Of a DNA stretch of 52,479 bases, positions 8,868-14,079 are shown one piece after another. Below the pieces are notes generated by a model that saw nothing but the letters and a program-made list of their open reading frames with translations, was not told the origin of the DNA and made no database searches. The position numbers and the translations under genes are program-made. Every line of letters begins with the position of its first letter. Positions within the stretch are counted from its first letter, which is position 1. Location: IMG/VR virus record IMGVR_UViG_3300030685_000004, positions 1 through 52,479 of that record; one strand, 5' to 3'. The DNA comes from a virus.

Positions 8868-8948
8868 ATGATAACAATGTTAGTAATAGCGTTAATAATA
8901 AAAATTCTTAAAAGAAAATCAGGACAAAAGGTAGTAGAGGCAATTTAA
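8868..8948 (+). CDS. 26-residue hydrophobic peptide
   Basis: ATG 8868, preceded by AAAGGGGATT, reads MITMLVIALIIKIL followed by a basic tail (KRKSGQKVVEAI). It is too short for usual gene calling. It has its own promoter (P3), a strong ribosome binding site, and a terminator whose hairpin spans its stop codon, so it is very probably expressed. A single membrane helix with a positive C-terminus resembles small phage membrane peptides, but no function can be named. Confidence 0.65.
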   Translation: MITMLVIALIIKILKRKSGQKVVEAI

Positions 8949-8966
8949 ACTTCTACTATTTTTTTT
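8932..8966 (+). terminator. Rho-independent terminator overlapping a stop codon
   Basis: TAGTAGA (8932-8938) pairs with TCTACTA (8952-8958). The stop TAA is in the loop. Eight T follow. Confidence 0.8.
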
Positions 8967-8969
8967 GCC

Positions 8970-8999
8970 TCGCATAGATTACATATAGTATAATGAAAG
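8970..8999 (+). promoter_or_regulatory. Promoter element P4
   Basis: TCGCAT at 8970, ATTACATA, TATAAT at 8989-8994, then GAAAG. Upstream of the gene at 9025. Confidence 0.77.
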
Positions 9000-9024
9000 A
9001 AATTGTGAAAGGGGATTAAAAATC

Positions 9025-9246
9025 ATGGAGAAAAAAGCAATGGTAGTTTTAGGATTATTTAGTTTAGGAGGTTATGTATTAGGACTCTCTATAGATAGAC
9101 GCATTATGAAAAAGAGACATGCAAAAATCGAAAGGGAATTCTTCGCATTGATTACTAAAGACAAAGAATTAATAGAATTATCAAAACGAATCAATATGAA
9201 AAATAAAATTCTTCACAGTAAAATTAGAGAGTTTGGGTGCTTATAA
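9025..9246 (+). CDS. Small membrane protein, unknown function
   Basis: 73 aa. An N-terminal hydrophobic segment (~5-22, AMVVLGLFSLGGYVLGLSI) is followed by a basic, helical cytoplasmic part. RBS GAAAGGGGATT. It is one of several single-helix proteins in this region with the layout 'short N-terminus, one helix, charged tail'. It is expressed as a single gene between P4 and its own terminator. Confidence 0.78.
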   Translation: MEKKAMVVLGLFSLGGYVLGLSIDRRIMKKRHAKIEREFFALITKDKELIELSKRINMKNKILHSKIREFGCL

Positions 9247-9263
9247 AGCATCCTTTCTTTTTT
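9235..9263 (+). terminator. Rho-independent terminator overlapping a stop codon
   Basis: GGGTGCTT (9235-9242) pairs with AAGCATCC (9246-9253), one G.U. The stop TAA lies in the loop edge. A T-rich tail follows to 9263. Confidence 0.8.
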
Positions 9264-9268
9264 GCCTA

Positions 9269-9298
9269 TCGCGAAAATTACATATATTACAATGAAAG
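9269..9298 (+). promoter_or_regulatory. Promoter element P5
   Basis: TCGCG at 9269, ATTACATA, and TACAAT at 9288-9293 (the only copy with C in the -10-like block), then GAAAG. Confidence 0.7.
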
Positions 9299-9325
9299 AA
9301 TAATAAATTTAAGGAGTGATAAATT

Positions 9326-9550
9326 ATGTTTAAAAAAGAAATGGTTGTTGAGACGACATTAGAACATGGTAATAATCTAGAGGTTCAGGCTTTAGCAAGT
9401 ATATATACAGTAAGTACTGTTCATATAAATGCTAGGAATGACGATCAGGTTATTGTCAGATTCATAATAAAGAAATCAAAAATCAAAGATTTTAAAGCTA
9501 ATTTAAGATTGTTAAATGGATTAGGAATTAAAGGAAGAATAGTAGAGTAA
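9326..9550 (+). CDS. Small soluble protein, unknown function
   Basis: 74 aa, RBS AAGGAGTG, single gene between P5 and a perfect 8-bp terminator. The sequence alternates beta-type segments (VVETTLEHGNNLEVQ, STVHINARN, VIVRFIIKKSK) with a C-terminal helix. No family recognised. Confidence 0.72.
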   Translation: MFKKEMVVETTLEHGNNLEVQALASIYTVSTVHINARNDDQVIVRFIIKKSKIKDFKANLRLLNGLGIKGRIVE

Positions 9551-9567
9551 CATCTACTATCTTTTTT
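9539..9567 (+). terminator. Rho-independent terminator overlapping a stop codon
   Basis: ATAGTAGA (9539-9546) pairs perfectly with TCTACTAT (9553-9560). The TAA stop is in the loop. Six T follow. Confidence 0.85.
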
Positions 9568-9596
9568 GCCTTACATAAATTATATATTGTAAAAGG
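9568..9596 (+). promoter_or_regulatory. Degenerate promoter element
   Basis: After the T-tract and GCC comes TTACATAAATTATATATTG. It keeps the position and A/T pattern of the other elements but has lost TCGC and a clean TATAAT. It would be the weakest member of the family. Confidence 0.3.
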
Positions 9597-9606
9597 AGAT
9601 GCACTT

Positions 9607-9792
9607 ATGACTGTTAACCAAAGATTCAGGGAAGCCGAAGCATATGATCAATTTATGCATAATCTAAACAATAAAATGAATTGTGGTCATTGCCCCGAAA
9701 ATGAGAAATATGCTCCAGGATTTCCATGTGGGAAAGAAAAATGTTTAGTAATTAGTCACTTTTTCCCCTCGCGAAAAATACATATTGTATAA
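9607..9792 (+). CDS. Small cysteine-rich (zinc-binding) protein
   Basis: 61 aa, RBS AAAGGAGA. Motif C-x2-C-P-E-N-x-x-Y ... C-G-x-x-x-C suggests a zinc knuckle. It is a paralogue of the protein at 16527 (shared Y-x-x-F-M-x-N, C-x2-CPEN, CG-x3-C). The last codons run through promoter P7, and its stop TAA is part of that TATAAT block, so the C-terminal residues are probably dictated by the promoter. Confidence 0.72.
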   Translation: MTVNQRFREAEAYDQFMHNLNNKMNCGHCPENEKYAPGFPCGKEKCLVISHFFPSRKIHIV

Positions 9793-9798
9793 TGAAAC
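9769..9798 (+). promoter_or_regulatory. Promoter element P7, inside a coding 3' end
   Basis: TCGCG at 9769, ATACATA, TATAAT at 9788-9793, then GAAAC. It lies within the last codons of the gene at 9607 and drives 9822. Confidence 0.75.
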
Positions 9799-9821
9799 TA
9801 TATTTAAAGGGGGATTTTATC

Positions 9822-10034
9822 ATGGAAGATAGAACACTTATAAGGGTAGCAGCATGCGTAATATTGGCACCAATCATATGGAATGGAACAATGGCACTCG
9901 TGGGACTAACTGCAAAAGGCGTTAATCAAGTAATGTATAAACACCAAATTAAAAAGGGTTTGAAAGATGGAAGCATAGTTGAAATCAATGGAGAGTACTT
10001 TGAAGTAAAGGTATCTGATATTGAGGAGGCTTAG
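9822..10034 (+). CDS. Small membrane protein, unknown function
   Basis: 70 aa from ATG 9822 (AAAGGGGGATT upstream). The ATG at 9792 is part of the promoter. An amphipathic/hydrophobic segment (~6-30, RVAACVILAPIIWNGTMALVGLTA) is followed by a small beta-rich tail ('DGSIVEINGEYFEVKV'). No family recognised. Confidence 0.75.
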   Translation: MEDRTLIRVAACVILAPIIWNGTMALVGLTAKGVNQVMYKHQIKKGLKDGSIVEINGEYFEVKVSDIEEA

Positions 10035-10047
10035 GCTTCTTCTTTTT
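10023..10047 (+). terminator. Rho-independent terminator overlapping a stop codon
   Basis: GAGGAGGC (10023-10030) pairs with GCTTCTTC (10035-10042) using two G.U pairs. The loop holds the TAG stop. Five T follow. Confidence 0.7.
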
Positions 10048-10050
10048 GCC

Positions 10051-10080
10051 TCGCGAGAATTACATACGTTATAATGAAAG
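10051..10080 (+). promoter_or_regulatory. Promoter element P8
   Basis: TCGCG at 10051, ATTACATA, TATAAT at 10070-10075, then GAAAG. It precedes a non-coding RNA and then the gene at 10187. Confidence 0.8.
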
Positions 10081-10160
10081 AAAACGGTGTGAAGCGAATG
10101 TAGAATCTTAAATGATTCCGCCGGTGTAGGAGTTCGACTCTCCCTACATCTCTTTTATAT
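10076..10160 (+). ncRNA. Minimal tRNA-like RNA with a T-arm
   Basis: ATGTAG (10098-10103) pairs with CTACAT (10144-10149). Directly inside the 3' strand is GGAG-TTCGACT-CTCC (10129-10143), a T-arm with the standard T-loop pattern, stacked on the closing stem as in tRNAs. The only other clear hairpin is GAATC/GATTC (10103-10118). There is no D-arm and no normal anticodon arm, and the total is about 52 nt. CGGTG (10085-10089) could alternatively pair with CGCCG (10118-10122). Probably a degenerate or non-translational tRNA-like RNA. Confidence 0.45.
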
Positions 10161-10186
10161 TTTTTATTTTGAAAGGGGTTTTATTA

Positions 10187-10456
10187 ATGAAAAGAAACGA
10201 AGTACTAGACAGTGCAACCAAGTGTGTATGTGGAGACAGGGAGGCTCAATATGGTTCGCCCGAAGACAACTTCAAAGCCATTGCTGATCTATGGACAGTA
10301 TGGTGTGGATATGGTTTTACTGCTCATGATGTGGCAATAATGATGAGTCTTATGAAAGTGGCTAGACTTAAGACAGGAACTTTTAAGGACGATAGTTATA
10401 TTGATGCGGTAGGATATTTGGCATGTGCCGGAGAGATATCGGAGTCGCGAGAATAA
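10187..10456 (+). CDS. DUF6378-like conserved phage protein
   Basis: 89 aa from ATG 10187 (GAAAGGGG upstream). Pattern 'DREAQYGSPEDNF..IA.LW', 'HDVAIMMSLMKVARL..G' and 'DSYIDAVGYLACAGEI' matches a small helical family I know as DUF6378, frequent in phage early regions. Function unknown. The histidine and acidic residues could bind a metal or nucleotide, but this is only inference. The stop codon lies inside promoter P9. Confidence 0.8.
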   Translation: MKRNEVLDSATKCVCGDREAQYGSPEDNFKAIADLWTVWCGYGFTAHDVAIMMSLMKVARLKTGTFKDDSYIDAVGYLACAGEISESRE

Positions 10457-10474
10457 CATGTACTATAATGAAAT
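10445..10474 (+). promoter_or_regulatory. Promoter element P9, overlapping a coding 3' end
   Basis: TCGCG at 10445, ATAACATG, TATAAT at 10464-10469, then GAAAT. The first 12 bases encode the C-terminus of the upstream protein. No T-tract or TTGCC precedes it. Confidence 0.77.
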
Positions 10475-10497
10475 AAAATTAGAAAGGGGTTTTAAAA

Positions 10498-10800
10498 ATG
10501 AAAACTGTAGAATTCTGTAAAAAGTACAAAAAGGAATTAGTATTAACTGGTTTAGTTATTGGAGGTGCCGTAATAGGTGCATTAATAACAAAGAGGTTAG
10601 TAACTAAAAATCTTATTGACTTAAAAGGGAAAAGCATGATTAGTTGGACAGACAACGATAATGGTTTTATGAATTTAGAAAAGGTCAAAGAAATCTTAGA
10701 TGCTAATGCTAATAATTCGGAAGCTTATGCTATATTTAGAGAAGGCCCATCACCAGATGAGTATATCGCTATAGCAATAGGTAAACCTATTAAACCATAG
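10498..10800 (+). CDS. Membrane-anchored small protein
   Basis: 100 aa. Basic N-terminus, then a membrane helix (~14-33, LVLTGLVIGGAVIGALIT), then a ~65-residue soluble domain ending EYIAIAIGKPIKP. RBS GAAAGGGG. Own promoter (P9) and terminator. No family recognised. Confidence 0.77.
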   Translation: MKTVEFCKKYKKELVLTGLVIGGAVIGALITKRLVTKNLIDLKGKSMISWTDNDNGFMNLEKVKEILDANANNSEAYAIFREGPSPDEYIAIAIGKPIKP

Positions 10801-10806
10801 TAATCT

Positions 10807-10830
10807 GAGAGAGCTTTGGCTCTTTCTTTT
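10807..10830 (+). terminator. Rho-independent terminator
   Basis: GAGAGAGC (10807-10814) pairs with GCTCTTTC (10819-10826), loop TTTG, followed by TTTT. Confidence 0.7.
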
Positions 10831-10859
10831 CGCAAAAATTACACACATTATAATGAAAT
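10830..10859 (+). promoter_or_regulatory. Promoter element P10
   Basis: TCGCA at 10830, ATTACACA, TATAAT at 10849-10854, then GAAAT. Abuts the preceding terminator. Confidence 0.77.
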
Positions 10860-10886
10860 CAAATACGATTGAAAGGGGATTTTATT

Positions 10887-11111
10887 ATGGAAATCAATTC
10901 AAAAGAGTGTAACGAAGCTTTAGGAAAGTTTATACCATCAAATTATAGTGAGGAATTAGTAAAAGAATTATTATTAATTCCACAAGGTGATGATGATGCA
11001 TTTGCAAATATGACCTATAAGATATGTGATACTCTTAGTGATGATGAATTTAATGAGTTACCAGATGTTGTAACTAGAGTTCGAAAACAAATAGGATTGG
11101 ATGAGGGGTAA
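10887..11111 (+). CDS. Small acidic protein, unknown function
   Basis: 74 aa from ATG 10887 (GAAAGGGG upstream). Highly acidic and helical (SEELVKELLLIPQGDDDAF, DEFNELPDVV). No cysteines and no membrane segment. Acidity could suit a DNA mimic or a protein-protein inhibitor, but this is not supported further. Confidence 0.72.
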   Translation: MEINSKECNEALGKFIPSNYSEELVKELLLIPQGDDDAFANMTYKICDTLSDDEFNELPDVVTRVRKQIGLDEG

Positions 11112-11134
11112 CCTTCCTCCTTTCTTTTTCTTTT
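11103..11134 (+). terminator. Rho-independent terminator overlapping a stop codon
   Basis: GAGGGG (11103-11108) pairs with TTCCTC (11114-11119) with two G.U pairs. The stop TAA is in the loop. A long T-rich tail follows. Confidence 0.6.
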
Positions 11135-11163
11135 CGCGGAAATTACACACACTATAATAGAAG
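11134..11163 (+). promoter_or_regulatory. Promoter element P11
   Basis: TCGCGG at 11134, ATTACACA, TATAAT at 11153-11158, then AGAAG. Drives the tRNA-like RNA at 11161. Confidence 0.77.
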
Positions 11164-11239
11164 AAGATGTTAGCTCAGTAAGGTAAGAGCGCGATCAAGT
11201 AACTCAGAGGTCGTGGGTTCGAATCCCACACATCTTCTT
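11161..11239 (+). tRNA. tRNA-like RNA with abnormal anticodon arm
   Basis: Perfect acceptor AAGATGT (11164-11170) / ACATCTT (11230-11236), extendable to 10 bp. TA at positions 8-9. D-arm GCTC/GAGC (11173-11176, 11187-11190). T-arm GTGGG-TTCGAAT-CCCAC (11213-11229). The 22 bases between the D- and T-arms do not form a 5-bp stem with a 7-base loop. The best pairing is CGATC/GGTCG with a 12-base loop, consuming the variable region and one T-stem base. U33 is absent and CCA is not encoded. It may be a pseudo-tRNA or a tRNA mimic. Confidence 0.6.
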
Positions 11240-11248
11240 TATTTTCAC

Positions 11249-11278
11249 TCGCGAAATATACATACATTATAATGAAAG
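11249..11278 (+). promoter_or_regulatory. Promoter element P12
   Basis: TCGCG at 11249, TATACATA, TATAAT at 11268-11273, then GAAAG. Confidence 0.77.
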
Positions 11279-11306
11279 AATATATAATTTGAAAGGGGCG
11301 TTTAAA

Positions 11307-11510
11307 ATGTTAAACACAAACGATAAAGTAGTATTAGGACTTTGTGGCGTTGGATTCGTAGTAAGTGTAGGAATAGTGATTTGGGCTAAAAATCGAATTA
11401 GTTACTACCAAGGACGAACAGACGCAACAAAAGACTTGACGAGAGAGTTTGAGATACTAAGACAAAACCTAGAAAATGAACGTATTAAGAAGGAAGGGGA
11501 AGCTAAATAG
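11307..11510 (+). CDS. Small membrane protein, unknown function
   Basis: 67 aa from ATG 11307 (GAAAGGGGCG upstream). Membrane helix ~8-27 (VVLGLCGVGFVVSVGIVIWA), then a charged helical tail (REFEILRQNLENERIKKE) that may form a coiled coil. Own promoter and terminator. Confidence 0.76.
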   Translation: MLNTNDKVVLGLCGVGFVVSVGIVIWAKNRISYYQGRTDATKDLTREFEILRQNLENERIKKEGEAK

Positions 11511-11522
11511 TTTCTTCTTTTT
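11496..11522 (+). terminator. Rho-independent terminator overlapping a stop codon
   Basis: GGGGAAGC (11496-11503) pairs with GTTTCTTC (11510-11517) using G.U pairs. TAG stop at the loop edge. Five T follow. Confidence 0.6.
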
Positions 11523-11525
11523 GAC

Positions 11526-11555
11526 TCGTGGAAATTACACACTGTATAATGAAAG
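11526..11555 (+). promoter_or_regulatory. Promoter element P13
   Basis: TCGTGG at 11526 (only copy with T for C at position 4), ATTACACA, TATAAT at 11545-11550, then GAAAG. TTGACT upstream is the best -35 match of the set. Confidence 0.78.
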
Positions 11556-11624
11556 ATATTAGCTCATGGCATGAGCACCAGTAGGAATGTACTGGAGGGT
11601 GAGTTCGACTCTCACATATCTTTT
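11551..11624 (+). tRNA. tRNA-like RNA with abnormal anticodon loop
   Basis: Acceptor AAGATAT (11553-11559) / ATATCTT (11616-11622), extendable by a pair on each side. TA 8-9. D-arm GCTC/GAGC with a 7-base loop. T-arm GTGAG-TTCGACT-CTCAC (11599-11615). The anticodon stem is CCAGT/ACTGG (11578-11582, 11591-11595) but the loop is eight bases (AGGAATGT), or six if A-T closes it. No U33. Variable loop AGG. No encoded CCA. A GAA (Phe) triplet is present but not in standard register. The 5' end is the first base after TATAAT. Confidence 0.6.
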
Positions 11625-11653
11625 ACTTTTATTTTTGAAAGGGGATTATAAAA

Positions 11654-12430
11654 ATGAACACAGACAGTATTACAAAACTAGCATTAAATGCTAGAGGAAT
11701 GGTTGTTAAAAACTCACCAGCCATCCTAACAGGCTTTGGGGTCTTGGGATTATGCACAACCGTATATTCTGCCATTGATGCAACGCCTAAGGCTATGCAA
11801 ATCTTAGAAGAACGACGTGCAGAGGAACTAGATATCAATGAGAACTTTACAGATTTTACAAGATGGGAGATGGTAAAAGAAACTTGGAAGTATTATATTC
11901 CTACTTTTATCTCTGCAAGTATTACAACTGCATGTATTATATCTGCAAACTCTGTTAATCAGCGTAGGAACGCAGCATTGATGGGTTTATATTCTTTGTC
12001 TGAGAACGCTCTGAAGGAATATAAGAGCAAGGTAATTGAAACAATTGGTGAAAAAAAGAACCAGGAGATTCGAGATTCAATTGCTAAGGACAAGATACAC
12101 AATAACCCAGTTAGAGACACAGAGATACTCACCACAGGTCATGGAGACACATTATGCTATGACGTCTTATCCGGACGATATTTCCGAAGTGATATTGAGC
12201 ATATTCGTAGATCCATACACGAAATTAATAAGAATTTACTACATGATATGTACATGAGTTTGAATGAAGTATATTCTGAATTAGATTTACCATGCATAGG
12301 ATTGGGTGAATTAGTTGGTTGGAACATTGATGACGGAGATGTTGAACCAGAGTTTAGTAGCCAATTGACGGATAATGATATGCCATGCTTAGTTGTTGAA
12401 TTCAGGTCTCTGCCTAGATTTCGAAGATAG
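11654..12430 (+). CDS. DUF6353-family membrane protein
   Basis: 258 aa. Two hydrophobic segments (~22-40, SPAILTGFGVLGLCTTVYS; ~80-98, ISASITTACIISANS) in the N-terminal half, then a soluble C-terminal domain with 'RGHYF/SGRYFRSDIEHIRR', 'LNEVY' and 'GELVGWNIDDGD'. Same architecture and motifs as the protein at 21281 ('GHLFLNEVYDMLG', 'GAVVGWVKDNVDGDG'), so the two are paralogues. I recognise it as DUF6353, a phage family of unknown function that may act at the host membrane. Confidence 0.82.
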   Translation: MNTDSITKLALNARGMVVKNSPAILTGFGVLGLCTTVYSAIDATPKAMQILEERRAEELDINENFTDFTRWEMVKETWKYYIPTFISASITTACIISANSVNQRRNAALMGLYSLSENALKEYKSKVIETIGEKKNQEIRDSIAKDKIHNNPVRDTEILTTGHGDTLCYDVLSGRYFRSDIEHIRRSIHEINKNLLHDMYMSLNEVYSELDLPCIGLGELVGWNIDDGDVEPEFSSQLTDNDMPCLVVEFRSLPRFRR

Positions 12431-12441
12431 GAGGAGTAAAT

Positions 12442-12699
12442 ATGGTTGAGAGAGTTTATAAAATGGGTTATCGAATAGTTGGGTTTATACCTGCTATAAT
12501 AGTTGTATACTACTTAATGCATCAAGTAGTTAAGCGAGTACGAATATATACAAATGAAATTGAGGTAGTTAGATATCTCTCTCACAGAGTTATAGATATT
12601 GCGGTAGCTAGAGATAAAAATATCTTATGGCACCCATTTAAATCTAAGGACGCTATTACTCAGATAACTGATTCAGAAGTTAACAAGTGGTTATATTAA
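12442..12699 (+). CDS. Small membrane protein, unknown function
   Basis: 85 aa, RBS AGGAGG. One membrane helix ~9-30 (YRIVGFIPAIIVVYYLMHQVV), then a basic soluble tail. Cotranscribed with the preceding DUF6353 gene (11 bases apart). Confidence 0.75.
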   Translation: MVERVYKMGYRIVGFIPAIIVVYYLMHQVVKRVRIYTNEIEVVRYLSHRVIDIAVARDKNILWHPFKSKDAITQITDSEVNKWLY

Positions 12700-12704
12700 T
12701 TAGG

Positions 12705-12734
12705 TCGCGAGAATTACACACGTTATAATGAAAG
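12705..12734 (+). promoter_or_regulatory. Promoter element P14
   Basis: TCGCG at 12705, ATTACACA, TATAAT at 12724-12729, then GAAAG. Closest to the family consensus. No preceding T-tract. Confidence 0.8.
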
Positions 12735-12765
12735 AAAAATTTAAATTTGAAAGGTGGAAATAATC

Positions 12766-12966
12766 ATGAAAAATATTAAAGGGTTTGTATCAAATCACAA
12801 GAAAGCAATTAAAAGAGTTGTTATCGGAGGATCAGTAGCATTGGTAGTAGCAGTACTATACAAGGTACTGAACAAAGATAATGAGGAAGTTGAAAGCTTT
12901 GAAATGATATCGGATGAACCAGTAGATGTTAATTATGAAACAATACCTGTCGAAGGACAAGAATAA
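12766..12966 (+). CDS. Small membrane protein, unknown function
   Basis: 66 aa from ATG 12766 (GAAAGGTGG upstream). Basic N-terminus (NHKKAIKR), one membrane helix (~18-35, VVIGGSVALVVAVLYKVL) and an acidic tail. Own promoter (P14) and a strong terminator. Confidence 0.77.
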   Translation: MKNIKGFVSNHKKAIKRVVIGGSVALVVAVLYKVLNKDNEEVESFEMISDEPVDVNYETIPVEGQE

Positions 12967-12973
12967 TTTCAAG

Positions 12974-13017
12974 AGGGAGTGTTATGAGAAATCATAGCAT
13001 TCTCTTTTACTTTTTTG
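12974..13017 (+). terminator. Strong rho-independent terminator with GAAA tetraloop
   Basis: About 14 bp: positions 12974-12987 pair with 12992-13005 around loop GAAA, with a few G.U pairs, followed by TTTTACTTTTTT. Confidence 0.85.
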
Positions 13018-13032
13018 TTGAAGGGAGATATT

Positions 13033-13305
13033 ATGTTTAAAAAAAAGATAGGCAAATATTTAAAAAGGATATTAGGTGGGCATAAAAATATAGGTCGTTT
13101 AACTATATATGGGGATAATGCCATGCAATTTGGAGTTAACTATTGGACTAAAAAGTATGGATATATTTGTTTTAGGTTACCTATATATTGTAACATTGCT
13201 GAGTACTTTCTATACGGGGATAAACCACGATGGGTACCTTTATATTTTTACATTAGTCCTAATGGTACACCCTCTTCTTCAACCTTTATGATTGGAAAAG
13301 CTTAA
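13033..13305 (+). CDS. Small conserved phage protein
   Basis: 90 aa from ATG 13033 (AAGGGAG upstream). Basic N-terminus, then an aromatic-rich body with 'YWTKKYGYICFRLP' and 'PLYFYISPNGTPSSSTFMIGK', a pattern I recognise from small gut-phage proteins of unknown function. No promoter element precedes it, so expression probably depends on readthrough. Confidence 0.72.
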   Translation: MFKKKIGKYLKRILGGHKNIGRLTIYGDNAMQFGVNYWTKKYGYICFRLPIYCNIAEYFLYGDKPRWVPLYFYISPNGTPSSSTFMIGKA

Positions 13306-13333
13306 AGAACTATGTTTGAAAGGATTGGTAAAT

Positions 13334-13573
13334 ATGAAATATATTGCGGTTTATAAATGTCAGTTATGTGGGGCACTCATACAATATGGAGAACCTCAGG
13401 AAATATCACGGGAGTGTTATGAAGCACTTCCTGAACTATGTGCTCGAGTTATTAACAATCAACTTTTTGCAGGCAATCCATATTTACATACAGTACCCAT
13501 GCAAATACCGCATATCCAATGTAAAAACGGTGGTTGTGGTATGGCTTATTTTGCTGGATTTACACAGGCATAG
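13334..13573 (+). CDS. Zinc-ribbon-like small protein
   Basis: 79 aa from ATG 13334 (GAAAGGATTGG upstream). C-x2-C near the N-terminus (YKCQLCGALIQYG) and C-x4-C near the C-terminus (IQCKNGGCGMAYF) look like the two halves of a zinc ribbon. Histidines at ~61 and ~68 lie between. Probable nucleic acid or protein binding. Confidence 0.72.
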   Translation: MKYIAVYKCQLCGALIQYGEPQEISRECYEALPELCARVINNQLFAGNPYLHTVPMQIPHIQCKNGGCGMAYFAGFTQA

Positions 13574-13603
13574 TGGTTTACAATATGAAAAGGAGCGTGA
13601 AAA

Positions 13604-13756
13604 ATGTTAATCCGAATAATTTTGTTTTTATGTAGAATATATTACAAGAAGCATGGCCAGCCTATTTTGTATATTAAAGGGACCGGTAGAGACTACCCTA
13701 GGCATTTGTTGTATACAGAGGACGAAGAACAATATAAAAGAATGGACGAATTTTAA
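13604..13756 (+). CDS. 50-residue protein with hydrophobic N-terminus
   Basis: ATG 13604 with AAAGGAGCG upstream. Reads MLIRIILFLCRIYYKKH, then a charged tail ending YKRMDEF. A short membrane or amphipathic anchor is likely. No family recognised. Confidence 0.6.
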   Translation: MLIRIILFLCRIYYKKHGQPILYIKGTGRDYPRHLLYTEDEEQYKRMDEF

Positions 13757-13778
13757 CGAATCGTTTAAAGGAGATAAT

Positions 13779-13904
13779 ATGAAGTATATACAGTGTTCTT
13801 CACACGGAAATGTGACGATTGTAGAAATGAGAGAGTTAATGTTTACCATAGAACCAGAACCACTTACAGTCTTCGCATCCGAACATGATAAAAAACTTTT
13901 ATGA
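13779..13904 (+). CDS. 41-residue protein, unknown function
   Basis: ATG 13779 with AAAGGAGA upstream. Sequence starts MKYIQCSSHGNVTIVEM. Beta-rich, no membrane segment. The frame is open further upstream, but only this ATG has a ribosome binding site. Confidence 0.55.
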   Translation: MKYIQCSSHGNVTIVEMRELMFTIEPEPLTVFASEHDKKLL

Positions 13905-13920
13905 TTGAGAGGGGTTTATA

Positions 13921-14079
13921 ATGGAAAGTTGTTTAACATGTAAGTCTAATTCTATATGTAAATGGAAAGGAGAGGCTAAAAGATTATTAAACGAAACCCA
14001 CATATATGTTAATCCGGACAGTCCGTTTAGTATAGTTTTATATTGTGGTAAATTTGAAAGGAGCGAGTTAAATGATTAA
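13921..14079 (+). CDS. 52-residue cysteine-rich protein
   Basis: ATG 13921 with GAGAGGGG upstream. CLTCKSNSIC near the N-terminus (C-x2-C-x5-C) and another Cys at ~43 suggest a small metal site. It overlaps the ATG of the next gene by 8 bases, so translation is coupled. Confidence 0.6.
   Translation: MESCLTCKSNSICKWKGEAKRLLNETHIYVNPDSPFSIVLYCGKFERSELND

Noticed and set aside
11134-11163. Resemblance of P11 to SP6/T7-type promoters (ACACTATA...GAAG)
   Set aside because: Only one or two copies look so, other copies differ, and no T7-type RNA polymerase is encoded. The DFDGD enzyme is of another family.
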